64,000 nt of DNA from Paenibacillus endophyticus (GTDB lineage: Bacteria > Bacillota > Bacilli > Paenibacillales > Paenibacillaceae): positions 1-64,000 of the forward strand of contig NZ_JACHXW010000004.1 in the NCBI RefSeq assembly GCF_014192395.1, read 5' to 3'. Position numbers and translations under genes: made by a program. The notes below the pieces were generated by a model. The model was given only the letters and a program-made list of their open reading frames with translations. It searched no databases and was not told the origin of the DNA. This document shows, one piece after another, positions 10,027 to 17,784 of this stretch. The number at the start of each line of letters is the position of its first letter. The first letter of the stretch is position 1.

Positions 10027-10088
10027 CCCTGCTCATCTCCAGAACATAATGTGAAACGGGATTACAGGAGCGCCAGCAATCAGTGAGG

Positions 10089-11660
10089 CTATACGCTCTG
10101 TTGAACGATGCTGCCGCCGGCTTCGTACGTTAGCAGCTTTGTGGCGATTTTATCGATAAAGAATCGGTCATGGCTTACGGTTACGACCGCGCCGGGAAAA
10201 TGAATCAGCGCCTGCTCCATCACTTGTATGCTCGTCAAATCAAGATGGTTGGTCGGTTCATCCAGAATGATAATCTCCGCACCTGACAAAAGGCATTTGG
10301 CTAATGCAACCCGTGCCTGCTGACCGCCAGACAAGCTTCCGATTACCTTCTGAAGATCGGCTTCCGAGAATTGCAGCATGGATAAAAACTTAGTAACCTT
10401 CTTGCGAGGAGCATCGAGACCTAGGCCAAATACATTTACGGCATGACTGACTGTGTCCTTCTGATCCAGCTCATCCCACATCCGGTTGAAATACGCATAG
10501 CTTACGCCTTTCCCGAATCGAACGACGCCGGCATCCGGTTCTTCTTGCCCGGTCAGCACTTTGATTAAAGTCGACTTTCCGCTTCCGTTTGGGCCAATGA
10601 TCGCAATCCGGTCCTCTTTCTGTATATCAAAGCTAACGTTGTGGAAGATCTGCCTGTCCCCATAGCTCTTGTGGATAGCTTCGACCGAACATAAATTGTC
10701 TGGAAACCGTAAATTCTCATAAATATCCGTAATAAGAACATTCACCGGATGAGGCTCGATCCTTTTCTTCATATCTGCAAGCTTGCGCGACAGGCGATCT
10801 TTGCCCGATTTTCGTTTGGAACGGTTATCGAGCTCCTCGGATTCCATAAGAAGAAGCTCTTCTTCCCATTCGAATTGCCGATCAAGCTCTTTCTTGCGCA
10901 GCTTCTTCTTGCGGATATAATCGGTATAGTTGCCTTCGTATTCCTGAAAATGATAGTTTTCAATCTCGATCGTACGCGTAACGACTCTATCGATAAATTG
11001 CCTATCATGTGAAACGAGCACCATCGTCCCGCTGAATCGGTTCAGCCACTGCTCGAGCCAAGCCAGCCCGTCCAAATCCAAAAAGTTCGTCGGCTCATCA
11101 AGCAATACGACATCCGGCAGCTCGATTAGCAGCTTCGCCAGCGCAGCGCGGTTGCGCCAGCCGCCCGAGAGTTGATCCACGGGCTGCTGTCGAGCATGCT
11201 CATCGAACCCTAGCTTCGTCAGTACCGTATCGATTTCTACCGCGGCATTCCAGCCGTCATGATGCTCCATTTCCTCGAACAGCTCAGCCTGCCGATTGAG
11301 CAGCTTTTCCATTTCCGTGTCGTCGGTTGCGTAGCCTAGCTTTTCTCCGATTACGCTTAGTTCACGCTCAATCTTCCAAATATGCTCATAACACAGCTCC
11401 AGCTCCTCACGGACCGATCTGTTGCCGCTTAGCTCCGAGAACTGGGAAAAGTAGCTTACCTTTACTTTCGGGTCGACCTCAACCTTGCCGTTTGTTGGCT
11501 CTTCCCTGCCTAGAATCAACTTGAACACGGTCGACTTTCCTGCACCGTTTCTACCAATGAGACCAATTCGCTCTCCCTTGCTTATCCGAAAATAAATATC
11601 GCGGAATATAAGAGTATCTTCGTATTTTTTCGTAACATTCTCCAACCGAATAACGCTCAT
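10089..11660 (-). CDS. ABC-F family ATPase
   Basis: Soluble tandem-ABC protein of 523 aa without membrane segments, of the ABC-F class that acts on the ribosome E-site. Domain 1 has GRNGAGKST, LSGGWRNRAALAKLL and VVLLDEPTNFLD. Domain 2 has GPNGSGKST, LSGGQQARVALAKCL and IIILDEPTNHLD. A long, highly charged interdomain linker (about residues 230-330) is the region that reaches the peptidyl-transferase centre in this class. ATG at 11660 follows GAGGTG; an upstream in-frame extension to 11738 crosses the promoter and is rejected. It could be an antibiotic-resistance factor or a housekeeping translation factor, and the sequence alone does not decide. Confidence 0.9.
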   Translation of the reverse strand: MSVIRLENVTKKYEDTLIFRDIYFRISKGERIGLIGRNGAGKSTVFKLILGREEPTNGKVEVDPKVKVSYFSQFSELSGNRSVREELELCYEHIWKIERELSVIGEKLGYATDDTEMEKLLNRQAELFEEMEHHDGWNAAVEIDTVLTKLGFDEHARQQPVDQLSGGWRNRAALAKLLIELPDVVLLDEPTNFLDLDGLAWLEQWLNRFSGTMVLVSHDRQFIDRVVTRTIEIENYHFQEYEGNYTDYIRKKKLRKKELDRQFEWEEELLLMESEELDNRSKRKSGKDRLSRKLADMKKRIEPHPVNVLITDIYENLRFPDNLCSVEAIHKSYGDRQIFHNVSFDIQKEDRIAIIGPNGSGKSTLIKVLTGQEEPDAGVVRFGKGVSYAYFNRMWDELDQKDTVSHAVNVFGLGLDAPRKKVTKFLSMLQFSEADLQKVIGSLSGGQQARVALAKCLLSGAEIIILDEPTNHLDLTSIQVMEQALIHFPGAVVTVSHDRFFIDKIATKLLTYEAGGSIVQQSV

Positions 11661-11680
11661 GTCTTTCACCTCTGTATATG

Positions 11681-11710
11681 GTTGTAAACCACGAGCAGGC
11701 TCTATGTCAA
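11681..11710 (-). promoter_or_regulatory. Sigma-A promoter of the ABC-F gene
   Basis: Minus strand TTGACA (11710-11705), an 18-base spacer and TACAAC (11686-11681). The predicted start near 11674 leaves a leader of only about 14 bases before the ribosome site and ATG, so there is no room for an attenuator. Confidence 0.6.
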
Positions 11711-11722
11711 GCCGGGACGCGC

Positions 11723-11768
11723 GAGAGGACCGATCCACATCGCTGCAGCGACATGTATCGGTCCTCTC
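11723..11768 (-). terminator. Long hairpin between nasC and the ABC-F gene
   Basis: Perfect 12-base arms GAGAGGACCGAT / ATCGGTCCTCTC enclose a second palindrome, TCGCTGCAGCGA. It lies 40 bases after the nasC stop. It lacks a T-run, so it may be a 3'-end stabilising stem or a weak terminator rather than a classical one. Confidence 0.5.
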
Positions 11769-11807
11769 ATTAGGGATAATGAATGCCTTAATCTCACAAT
11801 TACGGCA

Positions 11808-13958
11808 TCAAATCATAAGGTGTGCCAATGGCTTGAGTCGCAAAGGCGTTATCGACACCGTCGAGGTTTTGAAGCCAGGCATCTTGCAATTCGGGTCGAG
11901 CTCGGGGCTCGTTGCTTTATTTACGTTTTGTATGCCGCCCCAGTGCATGGGCACGAATAGCGTATCTTCCCTGATTTTGTCAGAGAACCGGCTGCGAACG
12001 CTGAAGCTGCCTCTCCGCGATGTAACCTCGACCCATTCACCATCGATGATATGATGCCTTTTCGCCGTTTTAGGATGAATTTCGATGTAGTTCTCAACAT
12101 TTCGGGCTGCCAATGTATGGCTTCTTCGCGTTTGGACACCGGTTAAATAATGCGACAGTACACGGCCGTTCGTCATGGTTAATGGGAATTCCTCGTTCGG
12201 CGTTTCTTGAGGGGTCCGGCTGGCAACAGGAAAAAATATAGCTTTACCATCGGAGTGGGCAAACGCATGCTCGAACATCATGCCTTGATTCCCATCCTCT
12301 TCCGTTGAGGTGCAAGGCCAATAAATACCGCCTGACGTTCTTAACCGATCGTAAGTAATCCCGTAATAATCGGCTAATCCCCCTTTGCTTGCTACCCTTA
12401 GCTCATTGAATATTTGCTCTGCATTCACGAAGGGGAAATATTTCTTTTTCCCAAGCCGTTCAGCGATATCGCATAAGATTTGCCAATCATGCTTCGTTTC
12501 GCCTGGCGGCTCGATTGTCGATTCCCGCAATAATACCCGCCCTTCCAAATTGGTCAAGGTGCCGTCATTTTCCAAATATGCAGTGACGGGCAACACGACA
12601 TCCGCCATGACGGCAGTCTCGGATAGAAACATATCGGCAACGACAAGAAAATCCAAGTTGCGAAGCGCTTCTTCTACCAAATCTGCATTCGGATTGGATA
12701 CAACCGGATTCGAACCCATGACAAGCAGCGTCCGGATTTCGCGATGATGAACGAGCTCCATCATCTCATAGGCTGATACGCCTTTGCGCGGAAGCTCGTC
12801 AGGATGGATGTCCCATACGCTGGCGACATAAGCACGGTCGTTCTCGTCTTCAATATTGCGATAGCCGGGCAATTGGTCGCTCTTCTGCCCATGCTCCCGT
12901 CCGCCTTGCCCATTTCCTTGTCCGGTTACAGCACCATAGCCGCAGCCCGGTTTTCCGATTTTACCAGTCGCTATCACCATATTCAAAAAATTCCGGACCG
13001 CGACATGCCCATCGGTCTGCTGTTCAACGCCTCTTGCCGTAAGCACGATGCCTGTTTCCGCGGCGCCGTAAGCTCTTGCGGCATTGCGGATCAAGTTTTC
13101 CTCAACCCCGGTTAGCTCGGCAATGTCTTTGAGCTCCACTGCTGCCAAATGCGCTGCAAGCTCAGCAAATCCATTCGTCCGCTCTGCAATAAACGCTTCA
13201 TCGATCAGATTTTCTTCCAGAAGCACCTTCAGCATGCCGTTAGCCAGGGCAGCGTCGGTTCCGGTCTTCAGCTGTAGATGCATATCCGCAATGGCGGCCG
13301 TTGCAGTAGCACGCGGGTCAATTACGATTATGGTGGCGCCGTTCTCTTTCGCTTTGTTGAAATAGGGCATTAAGGTTGGCTGGCATTCCGCGATATTAGT
13401 GCCGGCCATAATAATGCAGCGCGCTAGAGGAATATCGGCAAGCCTGCACGTAAGCCCCCGGTCAATGCCAAACGTTTTGTTGCCTGCCGAAGCAGCGGCA
13501 GACATGCAGAATCTGCCGTTGTAATCGATATATTTGGTACCCAGTGCCACTCTGGCGAATTTGCCAAGCAGATAGGCGGATTCATTCGTCAGCGAGCCGC
13601 CTCCATAAACACCCAGCGAATGAGGGCCGAAAGCCCTGCTGCCTTCTTGGAAGCGCTCCTCGATGAGTGACATCGCTTCCTCCCAAGTGGAGGGTACGAG
13701 CTCACCGTTTTTTTTGATTAACGGCTGCATAAGGCGTTCCTTGCTCGTTGCATGCTGGTGCGCATTCATTCCTTTCACGCATAAACGTCCCTCAGAAGCC
13801 GCATTCGGAATCCCTTCGATCGAATAAGCAAATCGCCGTGAGCCCGGAATCGGCAGTTCCTTCGTAATGCGCATTTTGCATTGAACGCTGCAAAATGGGC
13901 ACTGCGTATCCATCGTGTAGCCTGCATTCACCTCAGTCGCTGCTAGCAGTTGCCGCAT
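11808..13958 (-). CDS. nasC: Assimilatory nitrate reductase catalytic subunit
   Basis: Reduces nitrate to nitrite in the cytoplasm using a bis-MGD molybdenum cofactor and one 4Fe-4S cluster. The N-terminal cluster motif CPFCSVQC (about residue 20) with the fourth Cys in GRLCVKG is present. Typical molybdopterin-oxidoreductase blocks follow: GGGSLTNESAYLLGKFAR, GTNIAECQP, GNGQGGREHGQ and the C-terminal dinucleotide-binding domain beginning LTMTNGRVLSHYLTG. At 716 aa it matches B. subtilis NasC. ATG at 13958 follows AAGGTG; a GTG at 13967 is the alternative. It overlaps the end of nasB by 26 bases. Confidence 0.93.
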   Translation of the reverse strand: MRQLLAATEVNAGYTMDTQCPFCSVQCKMRITKELPIPGSRRFAYSIEGIPNAASEGRLCVKGMNAHQHATSKERLMQPLIKKNGELVPSTWEEAMSLIEERFQEGSRAFGPHSLGVYGGGSLTNESAYLLGKFARVALGTKYIDYNGRFCMSAAASAGNKTFGIDRGLTCRLADIPLARCIIMAGTNIAECQPTLMPYFNKAKENGATIIVIDPRATATAAIADMHLQLKTGTDAALANGMLKVLLEENLIDEAFIAERTNGFAELAAHLAAVELKDIAELTGVEENLIRNAARAYGAAETGIVLTARGVEQQTDGHVAVRNFLNMVIATGKIGKPGCGYGAVTGQGNGQGGREHGQKSDQLPGYRNIEDENDRAYVASVWDIHPDELPRKGVSAYEMMELVHHREIRTLLVMGSNPVVSNPNADLVEEALRNLDFLVVADMFLSETAVMADVVLPVTAYLENDGTLTNLEGRVLLRESTIEPPGETKHDWQILCDIAERLGKKKYFPFVNAEQIFNELRVASKGGLADYYGITYDRLRTSGGIYWPCTSTEEDGNQGMMFEHAFAHSDGKAIFFPVASRTPQETPNEEFPLTMTNGRVLSHYLTGVQTRRSHTLAARNVENYIEIHPKTAKRHHIIDGEWVEVTSRRGSFSVRSRFSDKIREDTLFVPMHWGGIQNVNKATSPELDPNCKMPGFKTSTVSITPLRLKPLAHLMI

Positions 13959-16092
13959 ATTCCTCACCTTGCCTTTCGTCTGTTCTTACCCTAAGGGATG
14001 ATGCTTCAGCCCGTTCTACCAGCTCATCCCGGTATTCGGGGTCGAGCACCCTCTCCCGTATTTCCATAAGGCCTTCTCGCTCGATCCACTTCCACATCGA
14101 TTCGCCGTACTCTGCTTTTTCGCGGTACAGCTGAAGCAGGGAAACGGATAAGGATAGGGCAAGCCCGTCAGTGTCGGCTATTCCGATCAGATGTGCCTGC
14201 TTGACCGGGTGCTCGGAATGACCGCCGGCATAGATTTCCCATCCGGCAGGTGCTCCGGTAATGCCAAGATCATGAACCAAAACGCCTGCTGGCTGATGTA
14301 GGCCGGATGCTATGGCCGTCCTTACGACAGCAGGGTATGACAATTCACTGCAAGAAGCTTGGAGCAAGCTGCCCATTGATTGTGCATCATAGGTCGAGCT
14401 GCTACGAATGCCAAGCTCATCATGTGTGTTAACATGCAGCCGATTGGCATGACCGATCCATGCATCTGCCTTACCGTCCATCATCGCCTTTTGGTTGTGG
14501 AGCGAAGCATAATATTGAATGGCAGCTCTGCAAATGGTGCAGCCGGAAGTTCGGCTCCATCCCAGCATAGCCATATGTTCGTTAGGCGCGGAGTCCGGAT
14601 CGGCAGCGATAGCCGCTTTTAGCGTCTCGTGACTGGTCTCTGTACAGCTGCAAATAGGATCAGCTTGTATGGTCATGCCTGCTTTCCCATGTTGGAGCGC
14701 ATACTGCACAATTGCGTCTACCATTGGGCGACAGCCGCCGCAGGAGCTCGATGCCTTTGTACAATCCTTCACTTGGTCGGTCGTTTGCAAGCCTTCCTCT
14801 AGAACCGCACACATGATCGCTCCTTTGCTTACCGCGTTGCATGCACAAACCGTTTCGCGATCGGGCATATTTGCGATGAGCTCTTCATTCGCGCTGTTCC
14901 CGCCCGAAGTCGCTTTCGAAGCCAGCTCGGTGATCGATGCCTGCTTTTTAACGAGATTCAATAGCTGCGTGCCTTCTGAGGAATCGCCGAACAATATGGC
15001 ACCTTTTACGATTCCATCCTTCATTGTAATCTTCTTATAAGTGCCTCTTATTCCGTCGTAGATTTGGACAGCGGTCTCTGCTTGGTCGGATTGGATGTCT
15101 CCTGCGGAAAAAACCTCAACGCCTGACACTTTTAGCTGCGCATAGGGGACCGAGCCTTGGTATGGCTCCGTTGACTGTCCGCATAATGTACTAGCGAGCA
15201 CCTTTCCTTGTTCGTATAGCGGCGCTACCAGCCCATATGCAACACCGCGATGCTCTGCACATTCACCTACTGCATATACATTTCGCATACTTGTTCGCAT
15301 ATAGTCATCCACGACAATGGCGCGGTTCGTTTCAATTCCGCTTTTTTTGGCAAGCTCAGTATTCGGGCGAATCCCGACAGAAACGACGATGAGATCAGCG
15401 TCAAGCGTGTTCCCGTTTGTGAATCGAATGCCTTTGGCACGATTTAAACCGATAATGCTGTCGGTTTCTTTGCTCAGCCAGAACCTCATGCCCTGATCTT
15501 CCAATTCCTTGCGCAATAAGTCTGCCGACATTCGGTCAAGCTGCCTATTCATTAAATAAGGCGCATTATGAATGACATCGGTTTCCATTCCTAAGTTAAG
15601 CAAGCCTCTCGCGGCCTCTAAACCCAGCAATCCGCCGCCGATGACAGCAGCTTTCTTATACTTTTTGGCATATGCCATCATCGTTTGGCAATCGTTTATA
15701 TTTCGGAAGGAGATAACCCCTTGTTTATGGATACCGGCAATTGGCGGGATAAATGCGGAAGAACCTGTCGCTATAATGAGATGATCATAATCTGTTCGGA
15801 TGCCCGATACGGTTTTGACAAATTGCGAATCTGTATTGATTTGGGCGACGGTTTCGCTCGTGTACAAGCGAATCCCCTTTTCCTCATACCATGACCAATC
15901 ATTGATGACAATGCTCTCTATAGATGAATCGCCTTGAAGAACCTTAGACAACAATATTCGATTATAATTGGGATGCGGCTCATTGCCAAACACCGTAATT
16001 TGATATTTGAGAGGAGCTAGCTTGATTATTTCCTCCACGCATCTGATACCCGCCATGCCGTTTCCGATAACGACTAATTTTTCTCTACTCAT
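13933..16092 (-). CDS. nasB: Nitrate reductase electron-transfer subunit, FAD/BFD type
   Basis: Passes electrons from NAD(P)H to NasC. Order of domains in 719 aa: FAD/NAD(P)-dependent reductase (GNGMAGIRCVEEI at the N-terminus; IGGGLLGLEAARGL near residue 150), a BFD 2Fe-2S domain (CACNAVSKGAIM ... CTKASSSCGGC, about 410-450), a second BFD-like segment (CSCTETSHETL ... CTICRAAI), then a region resembling the C-terminus of siroheme nitrite reductases (WEIYAGGHSEHPVK). The siroheme cysteines expected in that last region are missing, so it should not reduce nitrite itself. Downstream of moeA by 29 bases. Confidence 0.88.
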   Translation of the reverse strand: MSREKLVVIGNGMAGIRCVEEIIKLAPLKYQITVFGNEPHPNYNRILLSKVLQGDSSIESIVINDWSWYEEKGIRLYTSETVAQINTDSQFVKTVSGIRTDYDHLIIATGSSAFIPPIAGIHKQGVISFRNINDCQTMMAYAKKYKKAAVIGGGLLGLEAARGLLNLGMETDVIHNAPYLMNRQLDRMSADLLRKELEDQGMRFWLSKETDSIIGLNRAKGIRFTNGNTLDADLIVVSVGIRPNTELAKKSGIETNRAIVVDDYMRTSMRNVYAVGECAEHRGVAYGLVAPLYEQGKVLASTLCGQSTEPYQGSVPYAQLKVSGVEVFSAGDIQSDQAETAVQIYDGIRGTYKKITMKDGIVKGAILFGDSSEGTQLLNLVKKQASITELASKATSGGNSANEELIANMPDRETVCACNAVSKGAIMCAVLEEGLQTTDQVKDCTKASSSCGGCRPMVDAIVQYALQHGKAGMTIQADPICSCTETSHETLKAAIAADPDSAPNEHMAMLGWSRTSGCTICRAAIQYYASLHNQKAMMDGKADAWIGHANRLHVNTHDELGIRSSSTYDAQSMGSLLQASCSELSYPAVVRTAIASGLHQPAGVLVHDLGITGAPAGWEIYAGGHSEHPVKQAHLIGIADTDGLALSLSVSLLQLYREKAEYGESMWKWIEREGLMEIRERVLDPEYRDELVERAEASSLRVRTDERQGEEYAATASSD

Positions 16093-16121
16093 GTATGTTC
16101 ACATCCACTCGCATGTTTTTG

Positions 16122-17387
16122 CTAAATCGTTAGAGAAACAAATCGGACTTCTTGACCTGCTTCGGTACCTGCCCCGCCGGCCTCTATAATGACGAGCGCA
16201 TTCGCTCTCGCAAACGCGGCAACATTGCCCGACTTGTCGTTGCGCAGCGGTTCAACCATCCACTCTTTTTCCCCTCGATATACGAATGCACGCGCATATC
16301 TCGGGTATGGCGAAGGCTTCTGGATGCCATCGATCAACCGGCCATCTAACCATACGGATCGGTATTCATTTCTGCCTGCCGCTTTCAATACGACGGGACG
16401 AAGGAGAAGCTCAAGTCCCGCGAAGCAAGCTGATGGATTGCCAGATAAGCAGACCAGCAGCTTGGATCCGAATTGGTACGCTGATGTCGGAGTGCCTGGT
16501 CTCATTACTACTTTGGTGAATAAGGGAATGCCGCCAAGATTTTCTGCGACAAACTTTACATAATCATAATCCCCAACTGACACCCCGCCTGTAGTGACTA
16601 CGATATCGGCTTGCTCCAGAGCATTAGCAAGATAAGCTTCCAACGTTTGCGGGCAATCCTGCACCGGATTGTGCCGGATGACTTTGGCGCCGAGCTCGCG
16701 GAGCCTTGCCGAGACCATAAAACCGTTCGCGTCATATATTTGTCCTGTGCTTCTTTGATCGCCGGGAATAGTCAATTCATCTCCCACAGGTATGACAGCA
16801 ATGACAGGCTGTTTATATACCGTTACCTCCGTTTGTCCAAAAGAGGCTAGCACGGCGATTTCCTTCGCTCTAATCGCTGCGCCGCGATATAGTACCTTCA
16901 TTCCTTGAGGGACGTCCTCTCCTCTTTCGGCGATATGCTGGCCGCGCGGATACGGGCGATCGATTTGTACGGAAGGTTTGCCAATGATACTTTTTCGTTC
17001 AACAACTGTTTCCTGCATAACGACGCAATCATAGCTTAGCGGTACCGGTGCTCCCGTGAATATTCGAACAGCATTCATGATGCCGTCATCCATCGCATAA
17101 TCCGTTTCAACATACCCTGCGCGAATCTCGTCTCTTACTTGCAGCAATACCGGCCGCTCTTTGCTGGCGCCTGTTGAGGCTGATGCGCAAATCGCATAGC
17201 CGTCCATGGCCGCTCGGCGAAATGGGGGAAGCGGAAACGGGCTTTCAAAGTCGGATGCAAGCACCCTTGATAAGGCTTCTTCTAATGGAACCTTCTCGAA
17301 CGACGGTTCTTTTCTATCTCGTGTCAACTTCATGACGGCTATGGAAACAGAAGCTGTAAGCGGGTTTTGCACGCTAATGACCGACAT
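16122..17387 (-). CDS. moeA: Molybdopterin molybdenumtransferase MoeA
   Basis: Inserts molybdate into adenylated molybdopterin to make molybdenum cofactor, which NasC needs. The 421-aa protein has the family motifs RRAAMDGYAI (about residue 65), FTGAPVP, ADIVVTTGGVSVGDYDY (about 250) and SGNPSACFAGLELLL. It is first in the operon and follows a GGGGGG ribosome site. Placing moeA directly before nasB-nasC puts cofactor maturation under the same nitrate/nitrogen control as the enzyme; the leader in front of it (17427-17500) carries a candidate antitermination element. Confidence 0.94.
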   Translation of the reverse strand: MSVISVQNPLTASVSIAVMKLTRDRKEPSFEKVPLEEALSRVLASDFESPFPLPPFRRAAMDGYAICASASTGASKERPVLLQVRDEIRAGYVETDYAMDDGIMNAVRIFTGAPVPLSYDCVVMQETVVERKSIIGKPSVQIDRPYPRGQHIAERGEDVPQGMKVLYRGAAIRAKEIAVLASFGQTEVTVYKQPVIAVIPVGDELTIPGDQRSTGQIYDANGFMVSARLRELGAKVIRHNPVQDCPQTLEAYLANALEQADIVVTTGGVSVGDYDYVKFVAENLGGIPLFTKVVMRPGTPTSAYQFGSKLLVCLSGNPSACFAGLELLLRPVVLKAAGRNEYRSVWLDGRLIDGIQKPSPYPRYARAFVYRGEKEWMVEPLRNDKSGNVAAFARANALVIIEAGGAGTEAGQEVRFVSLTI

Positions 17388-17426
17388 TTAATCCCCCCCA
17401 GCCCGTTGTTTATTAAAAATGAACAG

Positions 17427-17457
17427 AAAAAACCCTTTCCCGCGTTTGGGGAAAAGG
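17427..17457 (-). terminator. Leader terminator upstream of moeA-nasB-nasC
   Basis: Minus strand stem CCTTTTCCC / GGGAAAGGG (one G-U pair) with a short loop, followed by TTTTTTC. It stands 40 bases before the moeA start codon, so it must be read through for operon expression. Its 5' arm overlaps the second hexaloop hairpin (17456-17467), making the two structures mutually exclusive. Confidence 0.8.
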
Positions 17458-17491
17458 CATCGTTGCCGTTTGAGCTCGCACGCCACTGTGC
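17456..17491 (-). promoter_or_regulatory. Dual-hexaloop ANTAR-type antitermination element (moeA side)
   Basis: Minus strand hairpin 1: GCAC-AGTGGC-GTGC (17491-17478). Hairpin 2: GGC-AACGAT-GCC (17467-17456). Both loops have six bases with A at position 1 and G at position 4, the rule described for RNAs bound by ANTAR-domain proteins such as NasR and EutV. The 3' strand of hairpin 2 overlaps the 5' arm of the terminator at 17427-17457. Confidence 0.75.
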
Positions 17492-17500
17492 ATGACTCGT

Positions 17501-17506
17501 TCTATA
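17501..17506 (-). promoter_or_regulatory. Candidate -10 of the moeA-nasB-nasC promoter
   Basis: Minus strand TATAGA (17506-17501) would start transcription near 17494, placing the nitrogen box at 17536-17552 about 50 bases upstream, the usual distance for TnrA-activated promoters. No good -35 is seen, which is normal for such activated promoters. Confidence 0.4.
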
Positions 17507-17535
17507 GAATATAGATTAGTTGATGACTGAGTATA

Positions 17536-17552
17536 TGTCAATATATATAACA
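17536..17552. promoter_or_regulatory. TnrA/GlnR box 1
   Basis: TGTCA-N7-TAACA, an exact match to the TnrA/GlnR consensus TGTNA-N7-TNACA. It lies between the divergent nitrate operons, centred about 50 bases upstream of the predicted moeA start site. Confidence 0.8.
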
Positions 17553-17589
17553 CCAAATCTCGAATTTGCGATGCCGCGAAAAATAATTG

Positions 17590-17606
17590 TGTAAGGTATA
17601 TTGACA
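17590..17606. promoter_or_regulatory. TnrA/GlnR box 2
   Basis: TGTAA-N7-TGACA, a second exact match to TGTNA-N7-TNACA. Its last six bases are the TTGACA -35 element of the nasA promoter, so a bound regulator would compete directly with sigma-A RNA polymerase there. Confidence 0.8.
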
Positions 17607-17629
17607 TGCACATTACGTGATCTTATAAT
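17601..17629 (+). promoter_or_regulatory. Consensus sigma-A promoter of nasA
   Basis: TTGACA (17601-17606), a 17-base spacer and TATAAT (17624-17629): a perfect consensus promoter. Predicted start near 17636, giving a leader of about 149 bases that contains the hexaloop hairpins and terminator. Confidence 0.85.
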
Positions 17630-17675
17630 TCGAGTTGGGATTACAATTTTGTGATCCGATCATAAACAGTAATTA

Positions 17676-17713
17676 GGTCGCACAATGACGTGTAACCAAT
17701 GGCAATGAGGCCG
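17676..17713 (+). promoter_or_regulatory. Dual-hexaloop ANTAR-type antitermination element (nasA side)
   Basis: Hairpin 1 (17676-17697): stem GGTcGCAC / GTGTaACC with one mismatch and loop AATGAC. Hairpin 2 (17700-17713): stem TGGC / GCCG and loop AATGAG. Both loops have A1 and G4. Hairpin 2 uses 17710-17713, the start of the terminator's 5' arm, so a protein that stabilises it would prevent termination. Confidence 0.75.
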
Positions 17714-17750
17714 CATTTCGTTCCTATTCAAGGACGATTTGCGGCTTTTT
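17710..17750 (+). terminator. Leader terminator upstream of nasA
   Basis: GCCGCA / TGCGGC outer stem with an internal loop, an inner TCGT-CCT / AGG-ACGA stem, then TTTTT. It lies 35 bases before the nasA start codon inside its leader, so it acts as an attenuator rather than a gene-end terminator. Confidence 0.75.
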
Positions 17751-17784
17751 AGGTTTTATTACAGAGAATAAGGGAGAGATTGGG

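Noticed and set aside
11723..11768. Antibiotic-responsive attenuator for the ABC-F gene
   Set aside because: The ABC-F promoter (11681-11710) lies downstream of the hairpin, so the hairpin is not in that gene's transcript, and it has no T-run.
17413..17613. 66-codon minus-strand open frame in the nitrate control region
   Set aside because: It runs through the promoter, nitrogen box and hexaloop leader of moeA and has no ribosome site; the region is regulatory.
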